Assembly (NCBI GenBank): GCA_963752565.1
Contig: CAVVZC010000025.1
Location: forward strand, 110,624-174,623
Reading direction: 5' to 3'
DNA: 64,000 bases
Source of the DNA: UBA11574 sp963752565
Lineage (GTDB): Bacteria > Desulfobacterota > Desulfobacteria > Desulfobacterales > UBA11574
Positions within the stretch are counted from its first letter, which is position 1, and every line of letters begins with the position of its first letter. Below the pieces are notes generated by a model. The model saw nothing but the letters and a program-made list of their open reading frames with translations, searched no databases and was not told the origin of the DNA. The position numbers and the translations under genes were made by a program. This document shows positions 34,637 to 43,140 of this stretch, piece after piece.

Positions 34637-34707
34637 GCGGTAAAGGGGTTTTCAAAACTACGGTTTGATGATCAATTTAGAATATTTCGATTTAAGGAGG
34701 AAATAAT

Positions 34708-36681
34708 ATGGCATTACCGAATAAACCTTTGGGAGAACTCAAGGCTGTCAGGGATCCGGAAGTTGAAGAGCGCGAAGTTGATATTCTGATTGTAGGCGGC
34801 GGCATGGCTGCCTGCGGAACTGCTTTTGAGCAAAAAAAATGGGCACCTGACGCGAAAATCCTGCTGTGTGACAAAGCTGCTATGGAGCGTAGTGGCGCTG
34901 TTGCCCAGGGTCTTTCAGCAATCAATACATATATCGGAGAAAATTCACCGGATGACTATGTGCGAATGGTTCGCAACGACCTGATGGGGATTGTCCGTGA
35001 GGACCTTATTTTTGATCTGGGCTGTTTCGTTGATGATTCCGTCTTTCTGTTCGAGGAATGGGGTCTTCCCATCTGGAAGATGTCTGACGACGGCAAGAAA
35101 ATGGACGGCAAAAAAGGCCAGAAAATGGGGACCTTAAAAGAAGGTGCCACACCTGTACGAACCGGCAAATGGCAGATCATGATCAACGGCGAGTCTTACA
35201 AAAGGATCGTCGCTGAAGCTGCCAAACTGGCACTTGGTGATGATAACATCCTGGAACGTTGTTTTATCGTCGAGCTTCTTCTGGATGCTAACGAAGAGAA
35301 CCGGATTGCCGGCGCGGTCGGCTTTTCCGTTCGTGAAAACAAAGTCTACATTATTAAATGCAACACCATGATGGTCGCCTGCGGCGGCGCAGTGAACATC
35401 TATCAGCCCAGAAGCGTCGGTGAAGGTAAGGGACGCGCCTGGTATCCGGTCTGGAATGCCGGTTCTACTACTACCATGTGTATGAAGATCGGTGCCGAAC
35501 TGACCATGATGGAAAACCGTTTCACCCCGTCCCGTTACAAAGACGGTTACGGCCCGGTGGGTGCCTGGTTCCTTTTGTTCAAGGCCAAAACCCTCAACGG
35601 TCTGGGTGAAGGTTATGTGGGCAGCGAAGCGGCTCAGGCAGAGCTTCAGAAGTATGCGCCCTACGGCACGGCTGCCATTACCCCCACCTGTCTCCGAAAT
35701 CACCTGATGATCTTCGAGATGAAGGAAGGCCGCGGTCCCATCATGATGGATACGGTCACAGCGCTCAAAGAACTGGGCGCATCGGTCAGTAAGAAAGAGT
35801 TTAAGGCGCTTGAGTCCGAAGCCTGGGAAAACTTCCTTGACATGACCTGCGGACAGGCCAACCTGTGGTGCGGCACGAACACCGAGCCGGACAAGAAAAA
35901 CTCTGAGATTATGCCCACCGAGCCTTATCTGTTGGGATCCCATTCCGGCTGCTGCGGTCTGTGGACCTCCGGACCTGATTACGACTGGGTTCCCGAGGAA
36001 TACAAGATCCGTTACAAAGACAAGATTTACAACCGTATGACCACCGTAAACGGTCTGTTTACCTCCGGTGACGGTGTGGGCGCCTCCGGTCATAAATTCT
36101 CCTCCGGTTCCCACGCCGAAGGGCGGATTTGCGCCAAGTCCATGGCCCGGTTTGTGCGTGACAATGCCGACTTTAAACCGACCCTTAGCCAGTCCAAAGA
36201 AGAACTGGTTGACCTGATTTACAAGCCGGTGAGAACGTTCCTGGATAATTGTGATTACACAACGGCCATCGACATCAATCCCAATTATCTCAAGCCCGAA
36301 GGGATGATGTACCGGATGATGAAAGCCACCCATGAGTATGGCGCCGGTACGGCAACCTACTATCAAACTAGCAGCAAAAGTCTGGAGATGGTGATGGAGA
36401 TGCTCCAGCTCATGCGCGAAGACTGCGAAAAGCTGGCTGCCGGTGACCTCCACGAGTTGATGCGGGCCTGGGAAATCGAGCACCGTATCTGGACGGTTGA
36501 GTCTCACCTGCGTCACATCCAGTTCCGCAAAGAAACCCGTTATCCGGGATTCTACTATCAGTCCGACTATCCGGGACAGGATGACGAGAACTGGTTCTGC
36601 TTTGTCAACTCCAAGTATGATCCCAAGGCAAAAGAATGGGATATCTTCAAGAAAGATTATATCCAGATCATCCCTGATTAA
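34708..36681 (+). CDS. aprA: Adenylylsulfate reductase alpha subunit
   Basis: The FAD-containing catalytic subunit. It reduces APS to sulfite and AMP in dissimilatory sulfate reduction. 657 residues, normal size. The FAD-binding VGGGMAACGTAF is at residues 28-39; ENRFTPSRYKDGYGP carries the conserved Arg that positions APS, and the HSGCCGLWTSG block and HKFSSGSHAEGRICAKSM near the end of the flavin fold are present. AAGGAGG precedes the ATG. A terminator follows at 36714-36747, so aprBA may form its own transcript, apart from qmoABC. Sequence clean, no frameshift. Confidence 0.98.
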   Translation: MALPNKPLGELKAVRDPEVEEREVDILIVGGGMAACGTAFEQKKWAPDAKILLCDKAAMERSGAVAQGLSAINTYIGENSPDDYVRMVRNDLMGIVREDLIFDLGCFVDDSVFLFEEWGLPIWKMSDDGKKMDGKKGQKMGTLKEGATPVRTGKWQIMINGESYKRIVAEAAKLALGDDNILERCFIVELLLDANEENRIAGAVGFSVRENKVYIIKCNTMMVACGGAVNIYQPRSVGEGKGRAWYPVWNAGSTTTMCMKIGAELTMMENRFTPSRYKDGYGPVGAWFLLFKAKTLNGLGEGYVGSEAAQAELQKYAPYGTAAITPTCLRNHLMIFEMKEGRGPIMMDTVTALKELGASVSKKEFKALESEAWENFLDMTCGQANLWCGTNTEPDKKNSEIMPTEPYLLGSHSGCCGLWTSGPDYDWVPEEYKIRYKDKIYNRMTTVNGLFTSGDGVGASGHKFSSGSHAEGRICAKSMARFVRDNADFKPTLSQSKEELVDLIYKPVRTFLDNCDYTTAIDINPNYLKPEGMMYRMMKATHEYGAGTATYYQTSSKSLEMVMEMLQLMREDCEKLAAGDLHELMRAWEIEHRIWTVESHLRHIQFRKETRYPGFYYQSDYPGQDDENWFCFVNSKYDPKAKEWDIFKKDYIQIIPD

Positions 36682-36713
36682 TGATGAATCAGTTTTTAGA
36701 CTAATCTGATACG

Positions 36714-36747
36714 CCTCCAGGCGTCTTTGAGACGCTTGGAGGTTTTT
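36714..36747 (+). terminator. Terminator after aprA
   Basis: CCTCCAGGCGTCT pairs with AGACGCtTGGAGG around TTTG, followed by five T. A strong rho-independent terminator. Confidence 0.9.
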
Positions 36748-36764
36748 ATTAAGAATACAAGCCA

Positions 36765-36928
36765 TCTCAGAAATGCAGTTTACGTTCAAGGACAAGGCGC
36801 GAGCCGATGAAAAAGCGGAGCATACATGAAGAGAGTATGTGAGCATTTTGAAGAGGCTCGTTGTAAATCCCGTCATGCGGGGCAACACCGTAATTGGGCG
36901 TTAGATGTGTTTTTGAGATGGCTTGTGG
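36765..36928. repeat. 164-bp element with terminal inverted repeats between aprA and qmoA
   Basis: Ends are ACAAGCCATCTCA (36765-36777 region) and TGAGATGGCTTGT (36916-36928), perfectly complementary over 13 bases. The inside contains GGCGCGAGCCGATG and GAAGAGGCTCGTTG, also partly complementary, plus AAAAAGCGGAGCATACATGA and GTATGTGAGCATTTTG. So the element can fold into a single long branched hairpin. It has no coding frame. It resembles a MITE- or REP-like non-autonomous element. Confidence 0.75.
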
Positions 36929-36948
36929 TAACCTTTCAAATGTATTTT

Positions 36949-37076
36949 GCCTTCAGGCGATATCCCCAAAGCCAAAAATCGTGCCCGGTTGCTCAAGGGT
37001 TTTACCTCGGGTTTTATGTTAAAACCTTTGAGCATGCGGACACTTATAATTGTTTTAAAGGATATCGCCTGAAGGA
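36949..37076. repeat. Nested palindrome just upstream of qmoA
   Basis: CTTCAGGCGATATCC near 36951 is a perfect complement of GGATATCGCCTGAAG near 37060. Inside, GCTCAAGGGTTTTA pairs with TAAAACCTTTGAGC (one mismatch). The two stems are nested, giving a hairpin of about 125 bases ending 58 bases before the qmoA start. It could be a transcription leader structure or a second mobile-like element. Confidence 0.75.
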
Positions 37077-37133
37077 ATATAGTTCCGGCAAAAAGATTTT
37101 AATCGTAAACGCAATAATGCATGGAGGGATAGC

Positions 37134-38411
37134 ATGACAGAAGACAAAGCAACCCCTGCAAACGGAAGCATTTTGGTTGTTGGAGGAGGGATAAGCGGGT
37201 TGACCACGGCCCTTGAAGCTGCCGAAGTGGGGTATGAGGTGTTTTTGGTCGAAAAAAATCCTTACCTGGGCGGAAGAGTGGCACAGCTAAATCAATATTT
37301 TCCCAAGCTATGCCCTCCAACCTGCGGTCTGGAAATCAATTTCAGGAGAATAAAGGATAATCCGAAGATTAAAGTTTTTACCCAGGCAGAGGTCGAAAAG
37401 GTTGACGGTACCCCGGGAAGCTATGATGTATCCGTAAAGCTGAGCCCCAGGTATGTCAACGAAAACTGTACCTGCTGTGGTGATTGCGCTGAAGTTTGCG
37501 AAACAGAAGTTTCCAGTGAATTTAATTTCGGAATGAACACGATCAAAGGCGCTTACCTGCCCTTTGAAATGGCTTTTCCGGCCCGTTATGTCATCTCTTC
37601 TCAGATCATCGGGACCGATGACGGCCAGCGTTGCAAGGATGCCTGTAAATACGACGCCGTTGATCTGGACATGCAGGCCGAAACCACAAACCTTAAGGTT
37701 GGGGCCATTGTCTGGGCCACGGGCTGGGAACCTTATGACGCCGCCAAGATAGACAATCTTGGTTTTGGTCAGTACCCGAACATCATCACCAACATGATGA
37801 TGGAAAGGCTGGCCGCGCCCAACGGTCCGACCAAGGGGAAAATTACCCGCCCGTCGGACAACAAGGCACCCGAAAGCATTGCCTTTGTTCAGTGCGCCGG
37901 GTCCAGAGATGAAAATTACCTTCCCTATTGTTCCTACATCTGCTGCATGGCGTCTTTGAAGCAGGCCACGTACATCCGGGAACAATACCCCGACGCCAAG
38001 GTCTATATCTTTTATATCGACGTTCGGGCACCGGGTCAGCGGTATGAAAAGTTTTATCAAAAGATCAAAGAGGATGAGAATGTCTTTTTGATCAAAGGCA
38101 AGGTCGCTGAAGTCAGTGAGGATGCCGGCACCGGCAATATCACCGTGGTGGCAGAAAATGCCGTTACCGGCGAAAAGATCAAGCAAACCGTTGAAATGGC
38201 AGTTCTCGCCACCGGTATGCAGCCGACAACCGCAACAGTAAAACTGCCTGCCGATCTTAAGTATAACGAAGACGGTTTTATCATCAATGATTTTGAAAAA
38301 GGCGGCATGTTTGCGACAGGTTGCGCCAATAAGCCGTCTGACGTTGTTTCGGCAAATCAGAATGCCACCGGTATGGCCCTTAAAGCGATTCAAACCCTGG
38401 TGAGGAAGTAG
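37134..38411 (+). CDS. qmoA: QmoA, HdrA-like flavoprotein
   Basis: Subunit of the quinone-interacting membrane-bound oxidoreductase that is thought to deliver electrons from menaquinol to AprBA. The 425-residue protein has the FAD motif VVGGGISGLTTALEAAE near residues 14-30, the HdrA-type FLVEKNPYLGGRVAQLNQYF, and a second nucleotide-binding region near CAGSRDENYLPYCSYICCMA. CTCCGDCAEVC (near 110) holds a cysteine cluster. Cytoplasmic. GGAGGG precedes the ATG. It is separated from qmoB by 10 bases. Confidence 0.97.
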   Translation: MTEDKATPANGSILVVGGGISGLTTALEAAEVGYEVFLVEKNPYLGGRVAQLNQYFPKLCPPTCGLEINFRRIKDNPKIKVFTQAEVEKVDGTPGSYDVSVKLSPRYVNENCTCCGDCAEVCETEVSSEFNFGMNTIKGAYLPFEMAFPARYVISSQIIGTDDGQRCKDACKYDAVDLDMQAETTNLKVGAIVWATGWEPYDAAKIDNLGFGQYPNIITNMMMERLAAPNGPTKGKITRPSDNKAPESIAFVQCAGSRDENYLPYCSYICCMASLKQATYIREQYPDAKVYIFYIDVRAPGQRYEKFYQKIKEDENVFLIKGKVAEVSEDAGTGNITVVAENAVTGEKIKQTVEMAVLATGMQPTTATVKLPADLKYNEDGFIINDFEKGGMFATGCANKPSDVVSANQNATGMALKAIQTLVRK

Positions 38412-38421
38412 GAGGATATCC

Positions 38422-40764
38422 ATGGATAAAAAATATTGTGTATATATTTGCACAGGATGCGGCATCGGGGATGCCCTTGAAATGGAAGAGCTGTGCGAAG
38501 TCCCGGAAGAAGAAGGTTACCCTGTTAAAACTCACCCGTTTCTGTGCGGAAAGGAAGGGGTTGAACTTATCAAAAAGGGTATCGCCGATAATGGGTACAA
38601 CACCCTGGTCATTGCTGCCTGTTCCCGCCGGGTCAATTATGATGTCTTTAAGTTTGACGGCTGTATCGTCGACCGGGTAAACCTGAGGGAACAGGTGGTC
38701 TGGTCCCATCCCAGATCCGAATTTCCGGCACTGACTGAAGAGCAAAAAGATGATGAAGAACACTTTGACCGCCTTCAGATGCTGGCCGAAGATTATCTGA
38801 AAATGGGGATGGCCAAGGTTGAAAAAATCGACCTGCCGGAACCGTACAAGCTGGAAACTCTTGAGCAAAAAAATTCTGGTCATCGGCGGCGGTATCACCG
38901 GTATTTCAGCGGCTTTAGATGCTGCCAAAGCCGGTTATGACGTCACTGTGGTTGAAAAAGAATCATCATTGGGCGGCTATGCAGCCAAAATTCGCAAACA
39001 GTTGCCCGTTGAAGATCCTTATGAAAACCTTGTGCCACCGGTTATTGAAAGCAAAATCAAAGAACTCGAAGCCGATGACAACATTACCGTAAAAACCGAA
39101 ACCGTGGTTGCCCGTATTGCCGGTGAGCCCGGGGATTTTATCGTAACGCTCAAAAAACCGGGTGACAAGATCGAATTTGACGTGCCTTACCCGCTGCCCG
39201 AAGAGATGAAGTTTGATGAGAACGGCAAAGAACTGGATGTTGAAGCACAACATAAACGTTACCTGGAGTACAACAAGGGCAAGCTCGATATTTTACAGTT
39301 TGATCCCGATGGCGAAAAATTCGGGGCCGTGGTGCTGGCTGCCGGATGGCGGCCGTTACGAACCCGAAGGAGATGAATTTGCCCATCTGGGTTTTGGCGA
39401 GCTGCCGGATGTGGTCACCAACCACCAGTTTGAGGAAATGGCGGCCAAAGGGTAAGATCACCACGTCTGACGGCAAGGAAGCCAAATCGGTTGTCTTTGT
39501 TCAGAGTCCCGGAAAAGGCGAGGATGATGCAGATTTTGATTACTGCCGGTTCGGTCACCAGCCTGGTTGCCCTCAAGCAGGCCAAATATGTGCGTGAAGA
39601 TTATGACGACGGCAAGGCCTATATCTTCTATCAGCACATGCGGACCCCCGGGCCTGTCGGAAAACTTTTATAAAAGTATCCAGCAGGATGAAGGTATCTT
39701 TCATGACCAAAGGGGACGTGATCAGTGTTTCCAAAAACGGCGACGGCATGATCGTTGAGGCCGACAATACACTGCTGGGTGAAAAGGTCAAGGTCAAGGC
39801 CGATATGGTGGTTCTGGCCACCGGTATGGTCCCGGCAACGGTGGATGATCCTGTTGTCAATCTGGCGTATCGCCAGGGACCGGCGTTTCGGGATATCGAT
39901 CTTTTTGAAGGATATTGTGACTCAAATTTCATTTGTTTTCCCTATGAAACCCAGCGAACCGGTATTTATGCGGCCGGCGCTATTCGACGCAGCATGACCA
40001 TGGAAGAATCGATGGAAGATGCCACCGGTGCTGCTCTGAAAGCGATCCAGTGCATTGAATCCGTCAACAGGGGCGTTGCCGTGCATCCCAGATCAGGTGA
40101 CATGACCTTCCCTGATTTTTTCATGCAGAGATGCACCCAGTGCAAGCGGTGTACGGAAGAATGTCCATTTGGCGCCCTGGATGACGATGAAAAGGGAACC
40201 CCAAAGCCGAATCAGGCCCGCTGCCGGCGCTGCGGCACCTGCATGGGGGCTTGCCCCGAACGTATCATCGGTTTTGCCGATTACAATATCGACAGTGTCG
40301 GATCGATGGTCAAAGCCATCGGCGTGCCTTCTGAAGATGATTATGACGAGCCCCCTTTCAGGATTGTCGGGTTTGTATGTGAAAACGATGCCTATCCGGC
40401 GCTGGACATTGCCGGTTTGAACCGGCTTGTCTATTCAGCCGACGTCCGGTTTATTCCGATTCGTTGCCTGGGTTCCATGAATGTCATCTGGATCAAGGAC
40501 GCCCTTGCTCAGGGCATGGATGGGGCTTTTCTTTTGGGCTGCAAGCATGGTGATGACTACCAATGCCACTTTGTCAAAGGGAGTGAGCTTGCGGAAATCA
40601 GAATGAAGAAAATCGGTGAGGCCCTCTCAAGCCTGGCTCTTGAGGATGAACGAGTGGCCCAGTTCGAAGTCGCTATTGATGACTATGACAAGCTTCCGAA
40701 AATGATTAATGATTTTGTGGAAATGGTAGAAGAACTCGGCCCGAACCCATTCAAGGGATTCTAA
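38422..40764 (+). CDS. qmoB: QmoB, HdrA/MvhD-like flavoprotein (six frameshifts in this sequence)
   Basis: The second Qmo flavoprotein. Restored length is about 778 residues: an N-terminal domain (CVYICTGCGIGDALEMEELC), an HdrA-like FAD domain (KILVIGGGITGISAAL), a two-[4Fe-4S] ferredoxin domain (CTQCKRCTEECPFGALDD; CRRCGTCMGACPE) and a C-terminal MvhD-like domain (IRCLGSMNVIWIKDALAQG). AGGAGG precedes ATG 38422. Six single-base insertions are needed: in A7 at 38867-38873, and near 39356, 39451, 39546, 39647 and 39700. Each restores a conserved reading. The flanking qmoA and qmoC are clean. Since QmoB is needed for sulfate respiration, sequence error is the best explanation. Confidence 0.93.
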
Positions 40765-40765
40765 T

Positions 40766-40852
40766 AATTGAAGATTGAAGATTGAATATTGAAATTGCTC
40801 TTTATTAATCAATCTTCAATCCACAATATTCAATATTCAATGTTAGAGGAGG
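40766..40852. repeat. Word-repeat palindrome between qmoB and qmoC
   Basis: TTGAAGATTGAAGATTGAAT and ATTGAAA on the left are complemented by CAATCTTCAATC, ATATTCAATATTCAAT on the right. The result is a possible imperfect stem within the qmo transcript, ending just before the qmoC ribosome site (GAGGAGG). Could affect qmoC expression; same style as other intergenic elements here. Confidence 0.65.
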
Positions 40853-40859
40853 TATTCAC

Positions 40860-41999
40860 ATGACAGACAAATACCTGATAGAGCCTGATGTCGGTTTTAT
40901 TAAAGAAATCATCGGGCTCGGGGGGGACACTTTGAAAAAGTGCTTCCAATGCGCAACCTGTTCGGTGGCCTGCCCCATTTCTCCGGATACAAAACCTTTC
41001 CCTCGAAAGGAGATGGTTGCCGCATCCTGGGGGTTAAAGGACAGACTTGTCAACAACCTTGATATCTGGTTGTGTCATTATTGCGGAAATTGTACGACCA
41101 TGTGCCCACGCGGTGCAAAACCGGGTGAAGTACTGGGTGCGGTTCGATCTTATGCCATTGCAGAATATGCGGTGCCCAAATCAGTGGGAAAGCTGGTCAA
41201 CGATCCCAAAAAACTCCCCATTGCCATGGGAATTCCCGTGGTGATTTTTGTTGTTCTGGGCCTTGTCACAGGGTTGCTCGATTTTACACCCTCTTTGGGA
41301 GAACGCGGGATTGCACATTCTCAGTTCTTTTCAACATGGTTGGTGGATATGATTTTTGTTCCATTGGCGATCTGGGTGGTTGTGATTTTCGCGTTGGGAC
41401 TGAAACGATTTGTCGTTGATATTCATGAGAATGCTGTCTTGGAAGGCAAAACAGAGAAAAAAGAACTCGATCTTTTTGGATTCATCAAGGCGATTCCCGG
41501 TATTTTGCCGACCATTTTAAAACATGACAAGTTCTCGGAATGTACTGAAAATAAAGACCGTGCCACCCCGCATCTCATGGTATTCTGGTCATTTGTGGCG
41601 CTTTTCATCGTAACAAATGTATTCTTTGTTGCGCTTTATGTTTTTCAGCAGCATGGGCCCTATTCGCAGTTGAATCCGGTTAAGTGGCTGGCAAATGTCG
41701 GCGGCGTGGCACTCATTATCGGTAGTGCTTTGATGATTAAAAACCGTCTGGCTAAAAAAGATCAAACCTCCACATACAAGGATTGGTACCTGCTGGGACT
41801 GGTATTAGGACTCGGTGTTACCGGGGTACTCACCGAAGCCACAAGGTTGGCAGGAATGGCCGGTGTGACATACGCGATGTATTTTATCCACCTGGTCTTT
41901 GTTTTCAACCTGTTTATATTCCTGCCGTTTTCAAAGCTGGCCCATCTCGTCTACCGAACCGTGGCCATGACATATAACGAGTGGTCCGAACGCAAATAA
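40860..41999 (+). CDS. qmoC: QmoC, membrane subunit with HdrC-like ferredoxin domain
   Basis: 379 residues. The N-terminal 110 residues form an HdrC-like domain with two [4Fe-4S] clusters (CFQCATCSVACPIS near 28-41; CHYCGNCTTMCPRGAKP near 72-88). The rest is membrane-spanning with about six helices, starting near residue 120, of the NarI/HdrE type that binds heme b, and it anchors Qmo and reacts with menaquinol. The stop is followed by a strong terminator at 42029-42061. GAGGAGG precedes the ATG by 8 bases. Confidence 0.97.
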   Translation: MTDKYLIEPDVGFIKEIIGLGGDTLKKCFQCATCSVACPISPDTKPFPRKEMVAASWGLKDRLVNNLDIWLCHYCGNCTTMCPRGAKPGEVLGAVRSYAIAEYAVPKSVGKLVNDPKKLPIAMGIPVVIFVVLGLVTGLLDFTPSLGERGIAHSQFFSTWLVDMIFVPLAIWVVVIFALGLKRFVVDIHENAVLEGKTEKKELDLFGFIKAIPGILPTILKHDKFSECTENKDRATPHLMVFWSFVALFIVTNVFFVALYVFQQHGPYSQLNPVKWLANVGGVALIIGSALMIKNRLAKKDQTSTYKDWYLLGLVLGLGVTGVLTEATRLAGMAGVTYAMYFIHLVFVFNLFIFLPFSKLAHLVYRTVAMTYNEWSERK

Positions 42000-42028
42000 C
42001 CGCAAGCTGTAAATTCAAACGACACCCA

Positions 42029-42061
42029 AAAGGGGATACGTTAATCGTATCCCCTTTTTTT
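42029..42061 (+). terminator. Terminator after qmoC
   Basis: AAAGGGGATACG-ttaat-CGTATCCCC then a run of eight or more T. Strong rho-independent terminator ending the qmo transcript. Confidence 0.93.
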
Positions 42062-42386
42062 CCATACTTTAGAGCCCATTGCTTGTGATGATTGCCGGTA
42101 TGCGTTTACAGGTTCAGGGTTAAGGACAATTGAGCTTTTTGGTGAACCTTTGACCCCGTGAACAGATACCCACTGAATCACCGTAAAAAGTCCCGTTTCT
42201 CAGAAAGAGGACGGGTTTTTTCTTTATGGATCGTTATAATAATTTGTGTTATGAAAACGGATAGAACCTTTTCTCTTTTAAAAAAGAAGCCCTGAATCCA
42301 TCCCTACATGCAAAGAAAGTAGGAAAATATTGGTCATCGAGGGTAAGTAAACGATATCAGGCAATAGAAGTTGAAGGCGAAAAGAT
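42062..42386. other. Spacer with a second terminator
   Basis: No gene seen. A second terminator-like hairpin (CCCGT...ACGGG around TCTC/AAGAG, then six T) lies at 42192-42221. The remainder is AT-rich and must hold the promoter of the nucleotidyltransferase module. Confidence 0.45.
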
Positions 42387-42578
42387 ATGCATATGCCCTC
42401 CCATTTTATTTTGTATTCACAAGAAGACAATCCGGCATACAGCGAGGACGGGGTCGATCTGACCCTGGTTCGCTGGATGCTTTCACTTACCCCGATAGAA
42501 CGGTTAAACGTATTACAACAGAATATGTTATCCATTGCCAGGCTGAAACATGCAGGAATCCGTGCCACAGATCATTGA
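42387..42578 (+). CDS. Small partner protein of the nucleotidyltransferase module
   Basis: A 63-residue protein whose second half, VDLTLVRWMLSLTPIERLNV then LQQNMLSIARL, matches the small helical protein that precedes AbiEii-like nucleotidyltransferase genes. It overlaps the next gene by 29 bases, so the two are coupled. In such pairs the small protein may be an antitoxin-like or regulatory partner; this is inferred from position. A weak GAAGG is upstream. Confidence 0.55.
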   Translation: MHMPSHFILYSQEDNPAYSEDGVDLTLVRWMLSLTPIERLNVLQQNMLSIARLKHAGIRATDH

Positions 42579-43047
42579 AATTTTTCGCGTCCTTGATGAC
42601 CACCGGGTGGAATTTATTATCGTCGGCGGTGTCTGTGCTGTTCTCCACGGTGCGCCGATTACCACATTCGATCTTGACCTGGTGCATTACAGAGCGCCGG
42701 ACAATCTCAATTGTCTGATGAACGCCTTGATGGACTTGGACGCATCTTATCGGGGACATCCAAAACAGATAAAACCGGATGTCGAATCACTTGCATCGCC
42801 GGGACACCATCTTTTGATTACACGGTTTGGTCCGCTTGACCTTCTCGGAACCATTGAAAAGGATCTGGGATATGCCGATTTGATCGGACATTCGGAAAGG
42901 ATTCAGATCGAAAATCTGGCGTTTCGCATCCTGAGTCTTGAGTATCTTATTGAAATAAAGGAGGAAACTTTTCGAGAAAAGGACCGTCTGATACTTCCGG
43001 TTTTAAAACACACTTTGAAAGAAAGAGAGAAAACCAAAAAAGCATAA
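42550..43047 (+). CDS. AbiEii-like nucleotidyltransferase-fold protein
   Basis: A 165-residue protein of the nucleotidyltransferase (pol-beta-like) superfamily. VEFIIVGGVCAVLHGAPITT followed by FDLDLV gives the G-G...D-x-D arrangement of the active site, and FGPLDLLGTIEK carries the third acidic position. RILSLEYLIEIKEETFREKD is the C-terminal helical part seen in AbiEii/type IV toxin-like proteins. Neighbours: the small partner upstream, and sat converging from the other strand. A toxin or RNA-modifying role is possible but not shown. Confidence 0.7.
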   Translation: MQESVPQIIEIFRVLDDHRVEFIIVGGVCAVLHGAPITTFDLDLVHYRAPDNLNCLMNALMDLDASYRGHPKQIKPDVESLASPGHHLLITRFGPLDLLGTIEKDLGYADLIGHSERIQIENLAFRILSLEYLIEIKEETFREKDRLILPVLKHTLKEREKTKKA

Positions 43048-43087
43048 AGCCTATTATCAAGATTTTTGTAAGGTTATCTAAAAATAA

Positions 43088-43119
43088 AAAAGGAGATGCC
43101 ATACAGCATCTCCTTTTTG
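43088..43119. terminator. Bidirectional terminator between the nucleotidyltransferase gene and sat
   Basis: AAAAGGAGATGC-catacA-GCATCTCCTTTTT: a perfect stem with A-run on one side and T-run on the other, so it can end transcripts from both sides. Confidence 0.9.
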
Positions 43120-43140
43120 TATTGTTAGGTCAAACCGGTT

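Noticed and set aside
35134..36888. A 584-codon open frame on the strand opposite aprA
   Set aside because: It is a mirror of the third-position bias of aprA; no recognisable domain and no ribosome site. aprA itself is certain.
37308..38465. A 385-codon open frame opposite qmoA
   Set aside because: Same cause as opposite aprA. Its sequence is low in motifs and runs through the qmoA conserved blocks in reverse.
38867..39701. Programmed frameshifting in qmoB
   Set aside because: Six shifts of the same sign without slippery site plus structure at each is not credible; sequence error fits better.
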